A DNA stretch of 64,000 nucleotides from Pseudomonas sp. NFR16 (GTDB lineage Bacteria; Pseudomonadota; Gammaproteobacteria; Pseudomonadales; Pseudomonadaceae): positions 621,644 through 685,643 of the forward strand of contig NZ_FNYJ01000003.1 of the NCBI RefSeq assembly GCF_900108875.1. The letters run 5' to 3'. Below the pieces are notes generated by a model, which searched no databases, was not told where the DNA came from, and saw only the letters and a list, made by a program, of their open reading frames with translations. Numbering within the stretch: position 1 is the stretch's first letter; each line of letters opens with the position of its first letter. Made by a program: the position numbers and the translations under genes. This document shows positions 51,017 through 60,254 of this stretch, piece after piece.

Positions 51017-51892
51017 TCATCCGTTAGCCAGAGCTTCCTTCAGATGCTTGAGTGTTTCCTCGCTTTTGAGCACCAGCACGTCACTTTCCAATGAGTCGAG
51101 CACCACTTCCGCGGTGTTGCCGATCAACGCGCCGGAAATGCCTGTCCTGCCCACCGTACCAATTACGGTCACCGCGGCTTTGAGATGATGCGCCGTGTGA
51201 GGGATCAAGACGTCCGCTGGCCCTTGAGCGATATGCAGGTGGCTGTCGTCGACGTTGAATTCGGCCTGGAACGCCTGGCACTGCTCGCGATACTGCGCTT
51301 CGACCTCCGTTGACAGCGGATAGACCGGGTCGGCGGCCGACAACAAGGGGGAGGGGTGAGCGGTGATGACGTGCAGGTCGATGCCCGTGAGGCGGGCCAG
51401 GGCATAGCCGTACTGAACGATAGTGTGATGCAGGGCGCAGTGCTCGCCATCCGGATTCCCCACGTCGACCGCTGCCAGCACCGCCGAACCTTTCCACGGC
51501 CGATCGGTTTTCACCAGCAACACCGGGCACGGGCAGTAGCGCAGCAGCTTCCAGTCATCGGGCGTTAACAGCGCCTTCTTCAGGGGGCTGTCGGGGATAT
51601 GCTGTTTGATGACCAGATTCGAGCCTTCAGCCTGCTGCACCTTGATGATGGTCTGATGAACACTTTCATGCCAGTCCTGCTGGGCGGTGACGTTGAAGTC
51701 CTCGGCGAGCAGGTCGTGCTTGAGCGTCGTCAGCAACTCGGTATGGCTGGAATTCTTGTCACATACCAACAGATGCAGGCTCGCTCCGGTGTCGTTGGCG
51801 AGCAGGCACGCCCTGCGGATGGCCAGACTTTCAGCCTGATCGGTTTCGGCGTCGGGCTCGATGACAACGAGAATCCTGCGAATCGATTGCAT
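51017..51892 (-). CDS. Universal stress protein, two tandem UspA domains
   Basis: 291 residues from M-Q-S-I-R-R-I-L-V-V-I-E-P. The first UspA domain (about 1-145) is degenerate in its nucleotide site. The second (about 150-285) has the ATP motif G-T-V-G-R-T-G-I-S-G-A-L-I-G-N-T-A-E (G-x2-G-x9-G-[ST] type). It is a cytoplasmic stress protein of the UspE-like tandem kind. I chose the ATG ending at 51892, with GGAGA upstream; a longer frame to 51991 adds non-conserved residues. It is divergent from miaE. Confidence 0.88.
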   Translation of the reverse strand: MQSIRRILVVIEPDAETDQAESLAIRRACLLANDTGASLHLLVCDKNSSHTELLTTLKHDLLAEDFNVTAQQDWHESVHQTIIKVQQAEGSNLVIKQHIPDSPLKKALLTPDDWKLLRYCPCPVLLVKTDRPWKGSAVLAAVDVGNPDGEHCALHHTIVQYGYALARLTGIDLHVITAHPSPLLSAADPVYPLSTEVEAQYREQCQAFQAEFNVDDSHLHIAQGPADVLIPHTAHHLKAAVTVIGTVGRTGISGALIGNTAEVVLDSLESDVLVLKSEETLKHLKEALANG

Positions 51893-52055
51893 GAGCTGAT
51901 CTCCGCTGAAAGGCGTCACGAAACCTGCGGTCATCGGCGCCTGTGACTCTTTCTTTTCACTTGCCATTTCACTATAGATGCCTGCGCTCACTCAGGGAGC
52001 TGATCAGGTTCAGTTTTTTGATGCGTCCAAGGCTGGTTCTGCCCGGCAGGCCCCG

Positions 52056-52061
52056 TATAAT
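52056..52061 (+). promoter_or_regulatory. Candidate -10 box for miaE
   Basis: A perfect TATAAT lies 35 bases before the chosen miaE start. A clear -35 partner was not found, so this is tentative. It overlaps an in-frame upstream ATG, which argues against that ATG being the start. Confidence 0.45.
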
Positions 52062-52095
52062 GCTGCGCCTTGCCCAGCCAGCCAGTTGTGAACTC

Positions 52096-52704
52096 ATGCA
52101 GATTTATCCAGAAGTCGACGCTTTCCTGCTTTGCCCCACCCCGGACAGCTGGGTTCAGGCGGCCCTGCTCAATCTCGACATTCTGTTGATCGACCATGCA
52201 AACAACGAAAAGAAGGCTGCCGGCGCCGCCTTTCAGTTCATGTTCCAGTACAACGACAAGTTCGACCTGCTGGCGAAGATGTCGCGCCTGGCCCGGGAAG
52301 AACTGCGTCATTTCGAACAAGTGATCGGCATTATCAAAAAGCGTGGCATTCCGATGGCCAACATCAGTTCGGCGCGTTACGCCGGGTCGTTGCGCAAGCG
52401 GGTGCGCAACCACAATCCCTATCGCCTGACCGACGCGTTGATCGTCGGGGCTATTGTCGAGGCGCGGTCGTGCGAGCGGTTTGCTGCGCTGGTGCCGCAC
52501 CTGGATGCGGACCTGTCGAAGTTCTACGTCAGCCTGTTGAAGTCCGAAGCGCGGCATTTTCAGGACTATCTGAAGCTGGCCTACACCTATGGTGACGAAG
52601 CCGACGTGGACGCCAAGATTGAGGAAATCCGCCTGGCCGAACGCGAGCTCATCGAAAGCCCGGATGAAGACTTCCGCTTCCATAGCGGCGTGCCAGCGTT
52701 TTAA
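52096..52704 (+). CDS. miaE: tRNA-(ms2io6A37) hydroxylase MiaE
   Basis: 202 residues. A di-iron monooxygenase that hydroxylates the isopentenyl group on 2-methylthio-N6-isopentenyl-A37 of tRNAs reading U-starting codons. The four-helix ferritin-like core shows iron-ligand pairs: E-E-L-R-H-F-E-Q-V, E-A-R-S-C-E-R-F and S-E-A-R-H-F-Q-D-Y. It lacks the N-terminal extension of the enterobacterial protein. The start is at M-Q-I-Y-P-E-V-D-A-F; 12 extra codons upstream from 52060 are possible but overlap the TATAAT box. No strong Shine-Dalgarno was seen. Confidence 0.92.
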   Translation: MQIYPEVDAFLLCPTPDSWVQAALLNLDILLIDHANNEKKAAGAAFQFMFQYNDKFDLLAKMSRLAREELRHFEQVIGIIKKRGIPMANISSARYAGSLRKRVRNHNPYRLTDALIVGAIVEARSCERFAALVPHLDADLSKFYVSLLKSEARHFQDYLKLAYTYGDEADVDAKIEEIRLAERELIESPDEDFRFHSGVPAF

Positions 52705-52846
52705 ACCCTTCTCTCGGGTCAGGCGTCTCGGACGCCTGTCCGCCATTCGCCTGCGCCAGCTGACTGGCGACATCCCTCGGACCTGTATGCGACAAGCACG
52801 CCTGTCTGAAACTTCGCATCCTAAAAAATGTTTCATTGTGTGTTAG

Positions 52847-52858
52847 CTGCCTAGGCAG
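52847..52858. promoter_or_regulatory. Operator palindrome 1 of the MarR efflux operon
   Basis: CTGCCTAGGCAG, a perfect 12-base palindrome flanked by TTAG and TTAT. A second identical palindrome starts 31 bases downstream. Such a site just upstream of a marR gene is the classical autorepression operator. Confidence 0.8.
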
Positions 52859-52877
52859 TTATATTTTCATCCACTTA

Positions 52878-52889
52878 CTGCCTAGGCAG
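52878..52889. promoter_or_regulatory. Operator palindrome 2 of the MarR efflux operon
   Basis: A second perfect CTGCCTAGGCAG, flanked by CTTA and ATAA, ending 17 bases before the marR ATG. The 31-base centre-to-centre distance is about three helical turns, so two MarR dimers could sit on the same face of the DNA. Confidence 0.8.
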
Positions 52890-52906
52890 ATAATTGGTGA
52901 CTATCA

Positions 52907-53380
52907 ATGGCGCACTTCACTCCTGAAAATTTCCAGGACAGCCTGCTGGGCATGCTTCTGGGCCGTACTGAACAACTGAAAAACCGCATCCTCGACAAAC
53001 ACCTCGAGCCGCAGGGCGTCACTGCCCAGCAGTTCAAGGTGTTGATCATGATCGCCAGATTCGGTGCCGAAGCGCCTGCGGATCTATGCCGCATGCTCTC
53101 GCTGGACAGTGGTTCGATGACCCGCATGCTGGACCGTCTGGAGCAGAAAGACCTGCTCGCCCGCACGCGTTCGGAAGTGGATCGTCGGCAGATCCGCCTG
53201 GTGCTGACCGAGGGCGGCAAGGCGCTGTCCGATCTGCTCCCGCAGATTGGCGCCCAGGCAATGAACGAGATGGTCGGCGTGCTGGACGACAGCGAACTGG
53301 CCATGCTGGAAAAGATCCTCACCAAGATTCTGGTTGCCTCGGCCGATCCCATCACGCTCGCCAGGATTGCCGAACGATGA
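52907..53380 (+). CDS. MarR-family repressor of the efflux operon
   Basis: 157 residues. The winged-helix core (about 30-110) has V-T-A-Q-Q-F-K-V-L, recognition-helix region L-D-S-G-S-M-T-R-M-L-D-R-L-E and the wing D-R-R-Q-I-R-L-V-L-T. It resembles EmrR-type regulators. GGTGA precedes the ATG. Its stop overlaps the start of the outer membrane component (ATGA). The two palindromes immediately upstream are its expected autoregulatory operators; release probably follows binding of a phenolic or other aromatic effector, which is family knowledge. Confidence 0.93.
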   Translation: MAHFTPENFQDSLLGMLLGRTEQLKNRILDKHLEPQGVTAQQFKVLIMIARFGAEAPADLCRMLSLDSGSMTRMLDRLEQKDLLARTRSEVDRRQIRLVLTEGGKALSDLLPQIGAQAMNEMVGVLDDSELAMLEKILTKILVASADPITLARIAER

Positions 53381-54873
53381 ACATTCAACGCAAACAGGGC
53401 GCTGCCTTGCGCACTTCTCTGAGCCTGATTTTCGGGGCGATGGTGCTGGCCGGTTGCGCCAGTTCCAGAGGCCTGGACACTGAAGGCGTGGGTCTGGACG
53501 CCAACACGTTGCAGGCCGGACAAAGCCTCAAGGGCGTCAATCTGTCCGCCGCGGCCTGGCCTCGGCCGGATTGGTGGACCAGCCTGGGCGACCCGCAACT
53601 CAACGGCCTGATCACCGAGGCCTTGCGTGACAGCCCTGACATGCAGATCGCGTCTGCACGCAGCCATCAAGCCAGTGCCGCCGCTTACGCCGCCGACGCT
53701 GACCGGATGCCGACAGTCGATGCCGACGCCAGTGTGAGCCGCTCGCGTCTGGCCCGTGATCAGGACCCGTTGGGGCAAGGCAGCCGTTACAGCACCTTGC
53801 GCAGCCTGAGCGCGAACTTCAATTACAACTTCGACCTGTGGGGCGGACAGCGTGCCGCGTGGGAAGCGGCCCTTGGCCAGGCCCGCGCCAGCGAAGTCGA
53901 CCAGCGCGCGGCGCAATTGACGCTCGCCGCCGACGTCGCCCGCGCCTACAGCGATCTGGGGCAGGCCTACGTGGTGCGCGATCTGGCGGCCGAAGACCTC
54001 AAGCGCACTCGCCAGTTGCTGGAACTGGGCGCACGGCGCTTCAGGTCCGGGATCGACAGCGAATACCAGTATCAGCAGACCGAAAGCCTGGAAGCCGGCT
54101 CCCGCGAGGCGCTGGTCGATGCGGAAAAACGCCTGCGCTCGGCGAAGATCGCGTTAGCCGTGTTGATGGGCAAAGGCCCGGATCGCGGCGAAGAGCTCGT
54201 TCGGCCCAATGTTCTGAAGCCCGCTGTGGTGGCGTTGCCATCGGTGGTGCCGGCCGAGCTGTTGGGTCGTCGTCCTGATCTGGTGGCGGCGCGCTGGCGG
54301 GTCGAGGCGGCGAGCAAGGACATCGTTGCCAGCAAGACCAACTTCTACCCGAACCTCAATCTGAGCGCGTCGGCAGGCGTGGAGTCGCTATTGGGCGATG
54401 CGATGTTCGGCTCGGCCAGTCGCTTCTTCAATGTCGCGCCGACGGTTTCACTGCCGATCTTCGACGGCGGCCGTCGACGCGCCGATCTTGATGCGCGCGA
54501 TGCCGATTACGACCTCGCGGTCGCGCAGTACAACAAGAGCCTGGTGCGCGCCTTGGGCGATGTCAGCGACAACATCGGCCAGTTGCGCGCGATCGGTGCG
54601 CAGATCGACGCGCGTCAGCAGGCGACAGACGTTATTCAGAAGTCCTTCAACACCGCCACCCAGCGCTATTCGTCCGGCATCGGCAACTACCTGGATGTGC
54701 TGAGCGTCGAGCAACAACTGCTGCAGTCGCAGCGCCAACTGGCTGATCTCAACGCGGAACGAATCGATCTCTCGATCCAGTTGATGCAGGCCCTGGGGGG
54801 AGGCTTCGAAGAAAGCACACCCGGCGAAAACGCCGCCCCGGCTGTCCCGTCAACTGCTTCGCTGACCCATTAA
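53377..54873 (+). CDS. Outer membrane efflux lipoprotein, NodT/OprM type
   Basis: 498 residues. A lipoprotein signal ends in the lipobox L-A-G-C near residue 27. Two outer membrane efflux (TolC-fold) repeats follow, with W-W-T-S-L-G-D-P-Q-L-N and the second-repeat signature L-L-G-R-R-P-D-L-V-A-A-R-W-R. It would form the outer membrane tunnel of the EmrAB-type pump encoded next. The start overlaps the marR stop by ATGA. The C-terminal 30 residues are acidic and proline-rich. The gap to emrA is ten bases. Confidence 0.93.
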   Translation: MNIQRKQGAALRTSLSLIFGAMVLAGCASSRGLDTEGVGLDANTLQAGQSLKGVNLSAAAWPRPDWWTSLGDPQLNGLITEALRDSPDMQIASARSHQASAAAYAADADRMPTVDADASVSRSRLARDQDPLGQGSRYSTLRSLSANFNYNFDLWGGQRAAWEAALGQARASEVDQRAAQLTLAADVARAYSDLGQAYVVRDLAAEDLKRTRQLLELGARRFRSGIDSEYQYQQTESLEAGSREALVDAEKRLRSAKIALAVLMGKGPDRGEELVRPNVLKPAVVALPSVVPAELLGRRPDLVAARWRVEAASKDIVASKTNFYPNLNLSASAGVESLLGDAMFGSASRFFNVAPTVSLPIFDGGRRRADLDARDADYDLAVAQYNKSLVRALGDVSDNIGQLRAIGAQIDARQQATDVIQKSFNTATQRYSSGIGNYLDVLSVEQQLLQSQRQLADLNAERIDLSIQLMQALGGGFEESTPGENAAPAVPSTASLTH

Positions 54874-54883
54874 GGTACTCGTC

Positions 54884-56170
54884 ATGGCCACTGCCGATAA
54901 CGACAACAACGCTGCAAACGAACAAAAGGACGCTCAGGGCCAGAATGCCCAGAATGCCCAGAACGCCGCAAAGGACTCGCAGGACTCCGGTAACAAACAA
55001 GGCCAGCCGGCCCGTAATCCCCGCAAGCGCAAATGGCTGCTGGTGGGCCTTGCGGTGGTTGTGGTGCTGGCCGGTCTTGGCGTCTGGGGCTGGTACGAGA
55101 TGTACGGCCGCTGGTACGAGAGCACCGATGACGCCTATGTCAACGGCAACGTGGTCGAGATCACGCCGCAGGTCACCGGCACCGTCGTGAGCATCGGCGC
55201 CGATGATGGTGATCTGGTCCGCGAAGGGCAGGTTCTGGTTCAGTTCGACCCGAACGACGCGGAAGTCGCGCTGCAAAGCGCCGAGGCCAATCTGGGTAAA
55301 GTGGTTCGTCAGGTCCGTGGCTTGTACAGCAACGTGGACGGCATGAAAGCCCAGCTGGCCGCGCAGCGCGCCGAAGTCCAGAAGGCTCAGGACAACTATA
55401 GCCGCCGGCGCAATCTGGCCGCCGGCGGAGCGATTTCCCAGGAAGAGCTGTCCCACGCCAAAGACGACCTGACCAGTGCGCAGAACGCCCTCAACAACAT
55501 CCAGCAGCAGCTGGCGACCAGCACCGCGCTGGTCGACGACACGCAGGTTTCGTCGCACCCGGACGTCAAGGCTGCCGCCGCTCAGCTGCGTCAGGCCTAC
55601 CTGAACAGCGCGCGCAGTACGTTGATTGCGCCGGTCACCGGTTATGTCGCCAAACGTACCGTGCAGTTGGGGCAGCGGGTTCAGCCGGGCACGGCGCTGA
55701 TGGCGGTGATTCCGCTGAACCAGCTGTGGATCGACGCCAACTTCAAGGAAACCCAACTGGGCCAGATGCGCATTGGCCAGCCTGTGGACATCGAAGCTGA
55801 CCTGTACGGCAGTGACGTCAAGTACAGCGGCACGGTGGACAGCGTCGGTGCCGGCACCGGTAGCGCATTCGCGCTGCTGCCCGCGCAGAACGCCACCGGC
55901 AACTGGATCAAGATCGTGCAGCGCGTCCCGGTGCGGATTCACATCAATCCCGACGAGCTGGCGCAGCATCCTTTGCGCATCGGCCTGTCGACGGTCGTCG
56001 ATGTGAACCTGCACGACCAGAGCGGCCCGGTCCTGGCGCAGCAGCCGCCCAAGCAGGCGTCGTTCACCACAGACGTCTACGTCAAGCAACTGGCTGATGC
56101 CGACACGCTGATCGCGCGCCTGATCCACGAAAACAGCGCTTCGGCTCCCGGCAAGACTGCCCAGCGCTGA
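54884..56170 (+). CDS. emrA: Membrane fusion protein, EmrA/HlyD family
   Basis: 428 residues. A polar, Asn/Gln/Ala-rich cytoplasmic N-terminus (about 1-47) precedes one membrane helix (W-L-L-V-G-L-A-V-V-V-V-L-A-G-L). The periplasmic part has the lipoyl-like half T-D-D-A-Y-V-N-G-N-V-V, a coiled-coil hairpin (about 130-235) and the return half G-Y-V-A-K-R-T-V-Q-L-G-Q-R-V. It bridges EmrB and the outer membrane lipoprotein. AAGG lies before the ATG. The N-terminus contains a 9-bp in-frame repeat. Confidence 0.93.
   Translation: MATADNDNNAANEQKDAQGQNAQNAQNAAKDSQDSGNKQGQPARNPRKRKWLLVGLAVVVVLAGLGVWGWYEMYGRWYESTDDAYVNGNVVEITPQVTGTVVSIGADDGDLVREGQVLVQFDPNDAEVALQSAEANLGKVVRQVRGLYSNVDGMKAQLAAQRAEVQKAQDNYSRRRNLAAGGAISQEELSHAKDDLTSAQNALNNIQQQLATSTALVDDTQVSSHPDVKAAAAQLRQAYLNSARSTLIAPVTGYVAKRTVQLGQRVQPGTALMAVIPLNQLWIDANFKETQLGQMRIGQPVDIEADLYGSDVKYSGTVDSVGAGTGSAFALLPAQNATGNWIKIVQRVPVRIHINPDELAQHPLRIGLSTVVDVNLHDQSGPVLAQQPPKQASFTTDVYVKQLADADTLIARLIHENSASAPGKTAQR
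54941..54967 (+). repeat. Three tandem 9-bp units inside emrA
   Basis: CAGAATGCC, CAGAATGCC and CAGAACGCC in tandem encode Q-N-A three times in the cytoplasmic N-terminus of EmrA. The unit is a multiple of three, so copy-number change would keep the frame. Confidence 0.8.
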
Positions 56171-56222
56171 CCTACAGCTCCGGCCTTGGCCGGAGCGACA
56201 TTTGAGTGTCAAAGGATGTGCG

Positions 56223-57755
56223 ATGAGTAACAACGCTCCCGCTTCTTTTACGCCGCCAAGCCTGTTGTTGACGACGATAGGCCTGTCGCTGGCGACCTTC
56301 ATGCAGGTGCTCGACACCACGATTGCCAACGTCGCGCTGCCGACGATTTCCGGCAACCTCGGGGTCAGTTCGGAGCAGGGCACGTGGGTGATCACCTCTT
56401 TCGCGGTCAGTAACGCGATTGCCCTGCCGCTGACCGGCTGGCTCAGTCGGCGTTTTGGTGAAGTGAAGCTGTTCATCTGGGCCACGCTGCTTTTTGTGAC
56501 GGCCTCGTTTCTCTGCGGAATTTCCACCTCGATGCCTGAACTGGTGGGTTTTCGGGTCGTACAGGGCGTCGTCGCCGGGCCGCTTTATCCGATGACGCAG
56601 ACGCTGCTGATCGCGGTCTATCCGCCCGCGAAACGGGGGATGGCACTGGCACTGCTGGCGATGGTGACGGTGGTCGCGCCGATTGCCGGGCCGATCCTCG
56701 GTGGCTGGATCACCGACAGTTACACCTGGCCGTGGATCTTCTTCATCAACGTGCCGATCGGTTTGTTCGCCGCGTTTGTGGTGCGCACACAAATGGCCGC
56801 GCGCCCGGTCAAGACCAGTCGTCAGCCGATGGATTATGTGGGCCTCATCACCCTGATCATTGGTGTGGGCGCCCTGCAGATCGTGCTCGACAAGGGCAAT
56901 GACCTGGACTGGTTCGAGTCGAATTTCATCGTCATCGGCACGGTCATTTCGGCGATTGGCCTGGCGGCGTTCGTGATCTGGGAAATGACCGATGACCATC
57001 CGGTGGTCAACCTGCGCCTGTTTTCGTATCGAAATTTCCGGGTAGGGACGATCTGTCTGGTATTCGGCTATGCAGGGTTCTTCGGCATCAACCTGATCCT
57101 GCCACAGTGGTTGCAGACGCAAATGGGTTACACGCCCACCTACGCGGGGCTGGCCGTGGCGCCGATCGGCGTGCTGCCGGTGCTGGCCTCGCCGTTCGTG
57201 GGTCGATATGCGCACAAGTTCGACCTGCGCCTGCTGGCAGGGCTGGCGTTTCTGGGCATCGGCATGAGCTGCTTCATGCGCGCGGACTTCACCAGCCAGG
57301 TCGACTTCACCCACATCGCGCTGGTGCAGCTGTTCATGGGGGCGGGCATTGCGCTGTTTTTCATGCCGACGCTGAGCATTCTGCTGTCGGACCTGCCGCC
57401 GTCACAGATTGCCGACGGCTCGGGGCTGGCGACGTTCTTGCGTAACCTGGGCGGCAGTTTCGCGGCGTCTTTGACGACCTGGATCTGGATCCGCCGGGCC
57501 AACCAGCACCACGCGTACCTCAGCGAGAACGTCAACAACTACGAGCCGACGACGCGCCATGCGCTGGAGACGTTGGGCGGGGCGAGCAATCAGGCCTACG
57601 CGCAGCTCGACAGCATGGTCACCAGCCAGGCGTACATGATGTCCACCGTGGACTACTTCTACATGATGGGCTGGATATTCCTGACGCTGATTCTGATCAT
57701 CTGGCTGGCCAAGCCACCGTTTACCGCCAAGGCCGGACCCGGTGGCGGGCATTAA
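56223..57755 (+). CDS. emrB: DHA2-family MFS efflux pump, EmrB type
   Basis: 510 residues with about 14 membrane helices. Family motif L-D-T-T-I-A-N-V-A-L-P-T-I is near residue 30, G-W-L-S-R-R-F-G-E-V-K is the inter-helix loop motif, and P-L-Y-P-M-T-Q-T-L-L is in helix 4. It exports hydrophobic or phenolic compounds using the proton gradient, through EmrA and the outer membrane partner. AAGGATGT precedes the ATG at 56223. The terminator overlaps the stop region. Substrate specificity cannot be read from sequence. Confidence 0.93.
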   Translation: MSNNAPASFTPPSLLLTTIGLSLATFMQVLDTTIANVALPTISGNLGVSSEQGTWVITSFAVSNAIALPLTGWLSRRFGEVKLFIWATLLFVTASFLCGISTSMPELVGFRVVQGVVAGPLYPMTQTLLIAVYPPAKRGMALALLAMVTVVAPIAGPILGGWITDSYTWPWIFFINVPIGLFAAFVVRTQMAARPVKTSRQPMDYVGLITLIIGVGALQIVLDKGNDLDWFESNFIVIGTVISAIGLAAFVIWEMTDDHPVVNLRLFSYRNFRVGTICLVFGYAGFFGINLILPQWLQTQMGYTPTYAGLAVAPIGVLPVLASPFVGRYAHKFDLRLLAGLAFLGIGMSCFMRADFTSQVDFTHIALVQLFMGAGIALFFMPTLSILLSDLPPSQIADGSGLATFLRNLGGSFAASLTTWIWIRRANQHHAYLSENVNNYEPTTRHALETLGGASNQAYAQLDSMVTSQAYMMSTVDYFYMMGWIFLTLILIIWLAKPPFTAKAGPGGGH

Positions 57756-57788
57756 AAAAGGCGCTTCCCCTCGGGAAGCGCCTTCTTA
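57755..57788. terminator. Bidirectional terminator between emrB and fadE
   Basis: AAAAAAGGCGCTTCCC-CTC-GGGAAGCGCCTTCTT. It is strong on the minus strand, with six T residues for fadE, and weaker on the plus strand for emrB. Confidence 0.9.
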
Positions 57789-57809
57789 CCATTCAAAGAA
57801 CAGACAGGC

Positions 57810-60254
57810 TCAGCGGATCTTTCCTTCGCTCGCCGTCAGCTCTTCCTTGTCGAAGTCATCCACGTCGATCACCTTGCGCCGTGCCGCTTCCGCCTCGTGC
57901 AGCTTCTGCGCCTCGGCGGCCTGCAGCACGCCGGCATTCAACGCCGCGTCGATCACAGGCTCGCCGCCCGCCGCTTTGACCTGACCACTTTTCACGCCGT
58001 GGTGCAGTTTGCCGTGCAGGCTTTTCGCGGCACCGAGCAGGTCGCTCGCGTGTTGCAACGCGCCGACCGGGTCGTCTGCCGAGGTCGGGCGGTAGCAGCC
58101 GGCGAGCAACGACTCCAGCGCCGGATCCCCTTTGGCACGGCCGAGAATGTCGGCGACTTCGGCGTCGAGCAGGTCCGAAGGTCCCTTGTGGCGCCGGCCG
58201 AACGGGAAGACGATGACCCGCAACATCGCTCCGAGCACGCGGTTCGGGAAGTTGCTGAGAAGCTCATCGAGTGCGCGTTCCGACTCACCCAGCGCTTCCT
58301 CCATCGACCAGCGGAACAAAGGAACCAGTGCATCGGGAGACTCCAGGTCGTGGAAGCGCTTGAGCGCCGCCGACGCCAGATACAGATGACTGAGCACATC
58401 CCCCAGTCGCGCCGACAGGCGTTCGCGGCGCTTCAACTCGCCACCCAGCAGCATCATGCTCAGGTCGGCGAGCATGGCGAAAGCCGCGGCCTGACGGTTG
58501 AGTGCGCGGAAATAACCCTGGCTCAGACGGTCCCCCGGCATGCGTTCTAAGTGGCCGAAACCCAGATTGAGCACCAGCGTGCTGGCGGCATTACGCACGG
58601 CGAAACCAATGTGCTGCAGCAGCAGGCCGTCGAACTCAACCACCGCGCGGTCTTGGTCTTCACGACCGGCGAGGGCCATTTCCTTGAGCACGAACGGATG
58701 GCAACGGATCGCGCCCTGGCCGAAGATCATCAGGTTGCGCGAAAGAATGTTGGCGCCTTCCACGGTGATGAAGATCGGCGCCCCTTGCCACGAACGGCCC
58801 AGATAGTTGTTCGGGCCCATGATGATGCCTTTGCCGCCATGCACGTCCATGGCGTGGGTGATGCACTCGCGACCGCGTTCGGTCAGGTGGTATTTGAGAA
58901 TCGCCGACAGCACGGACGGTTTTTCCCCGAGGTCCACAGCGTTGGCGGTCAGCATGCGCGCGCTGTCCATCAGCCAGGCGTTGCCACCGATGCGAGCCAG
59001 CGACTCCTGGATGCCCTCGAAGGCTGCCAGCGGCACATTGAACTGCTGACGGATCTGCGTGTACTGACCGGTCACCAGGCTGGTGAATTTGGCGGCACCG
59101 GTGCCAACCGCCGGCAGGGAGATCGAGCGTCCCACTGACAGGCAATTCATCAGCATCATCCAGCCCTTGCCGAGCATGGCCTGCCCACCGATCAGGTATT
59201 CCAGCGGAATGAACACGTCCTTGCCCGAATTGGGGCCGTTCATGAAAGCGGCGCCAAGCGGCAAGTGGCGGCGACCGATTTCCACACCCGGTGTGTCGGT
59301 GGGAATCAACGCCAGACTGATGCCCAGGTCTTCTTCCTCGCCCAACAGATGCTCAGGGTCGTACGCCTTGAACGCAAGGCCGAGCAGCGTGGCGACCGGG
59401 CCGAGCGTGATGTAGCGCTTCTCCCAGTTCAGACGCAGGCCGATGACTTCCTCGCCTTGCCACTGACCCTTGCAGATGATGCCGGTGTCAGGCATCGCCC
59501 CCGCGTCCGAACCTGCCAATGGGCCGGTGAGGGCGAAACACGGAATGTCTTCGCCGCGCGCCAGGCGAGGCAGGTAGTGGTTGCGCTGTTCGTCAGTGCC
59601 GTAATGCACCAGCAACTCGGCTGGGCCCAACGAGTTGGGCACCATGACGGTCGAGGCCAGGTCGCCACTGCGGGTCGCCAGTTTCATCGCCACCTGCGAG
59701 TGGGCGTAGGCCGAGAAGCCTTTGCCACCGTACTCTTTCGGGATGATAAGGGCGAAGAATCCGTGTGCCTTGATGTGCGCCCAGGCTGCGGCGGGCAAGT
59801 CCATGGCCTGACCGATTTCCCAGTCGCTGACCATCGCGCACAGCTCCTCGGTGGGGCCATCGATGAACGCTTGTTCTTCTTCGGTCAGGCGGGATTTCGG
59901 GTAGCTGAGCAGCGTGTCCCAGTCCGGACGGCCGCTGAACAGCTCACCATCCCACCAGACCGTGCCCGCATCGATCGCGTCGCGCTCGGTTTCGGACATC
60001 GGCGGCAACACTTTCTGAAACCAGGCGAACATCGGCGCGCTGAAATGCTTGCGGCGCAGGTCCGGCAGAGCGAGCGGCAGCGCGACGGCCAGCCACAGCA
60101 GCCAGGGAATGATCATCCATCCATGGGCATGGCTGAAGGCGCCCATCGCCAGCAGGTAAACCGCGACGATAGCCAGCGCGGGGAAGGGAGCGACACGTCG
60201 ATGCGCCAACAGCGCCACGCCGATCACCAGAACAACGATCCACAACAACAGCAT
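57810..60254 (-). CDS. fadE: Acyl-CoA dehydrogenase FadE
   Basis: 814 residues, the length of E. coli FadE. It carries out the first step of fatty acid beta-oxidation, inserting a trans-2 double bond with FAD. Two or three N-terminal hydrophobic segments (about 2-22, 28-46, 50-68) anchor it to the inner membrane. The acyl-CoA dehydrogenase core follows (about 100-560): F-F-A-L-I-I-P-K-E-Y-G-G-K-G-F, P-C-F-A-L-T-G-P-L-A-G-S-D-A-G and the FAD region G-G-K-G-I-I-M-G-P-N-N. The DUF1974-type C-terminal domain (about 560-800) is present. The ATG ending at 60254 has AAGGAGG eight bases upstream. No operon partners. Confidence 0.95.
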   Translation of the reverse strand: MLLLWIVVLVIGVALLAHRRVAPFPALAIVAVYLLAMGAFSHAHGWMIIPWLLWLAVALPLALPDLRRKHFSAPMFAWFQKVLPPMSETERDAIDAGTVWWDGELFSGRPDWDTLLSYPKSRLTEEEQAFIDGPTEELCAMVSDWEIGQAMDLPAAAWAHIKAHGFFALIIPKEYGGKGFSAYAHSQVAMKLATRSGDLASTVMVPNSLGPAELLVHYGTDEQRNHYLPRLARGEDIPCFALTGPLAGSDAGAMPDTGIICKGQWQGEEVIGLRLNWEKRYITLGPVATLLGLAFKAYDPEHLLGEEEDLGISLALIPTDTPGVEIGRRHLPLGAAFMNGPNSGKDVFIPLEYLIGGQAMLGKGWMMLMNCLSVGRSISLPAVGTGAAKFTSLVTGQYTQIRQQFNVPLAAFEGIQESLARIGGNAWLMDSARMLTANAVDLGEKPSVLSAILKYHLTERGRECITHAMDVHGGKGIIMGPNNYLGRSWQGAPIFITVEGANILSRNLMIFGQGAIRCHPFVLKEMALAGREDQDRAVVEFDGLLLQHIGFAVRNAASTLVLNLGFGHLERMPGDRLSQGYFRALNRQAAAFAMLADLSMMLLGGELKRRERLSARLGDVLSHLYLASAALKRFHDLESPDALVPLFRWSMEEALGESERALDELLSNFPNRVLGAMLRVIVFPFGRRHKGPSDLLDAEVADILGRAKGDPALESLLAGCYRPTSADDPVGALQHASDLLGAAKSLHGKLHHGVKSGQVKAAGGEPVIDAALNAGVLQAAEAQKLHEAEAARRKVIDVDDFDKEELTASEGKIR

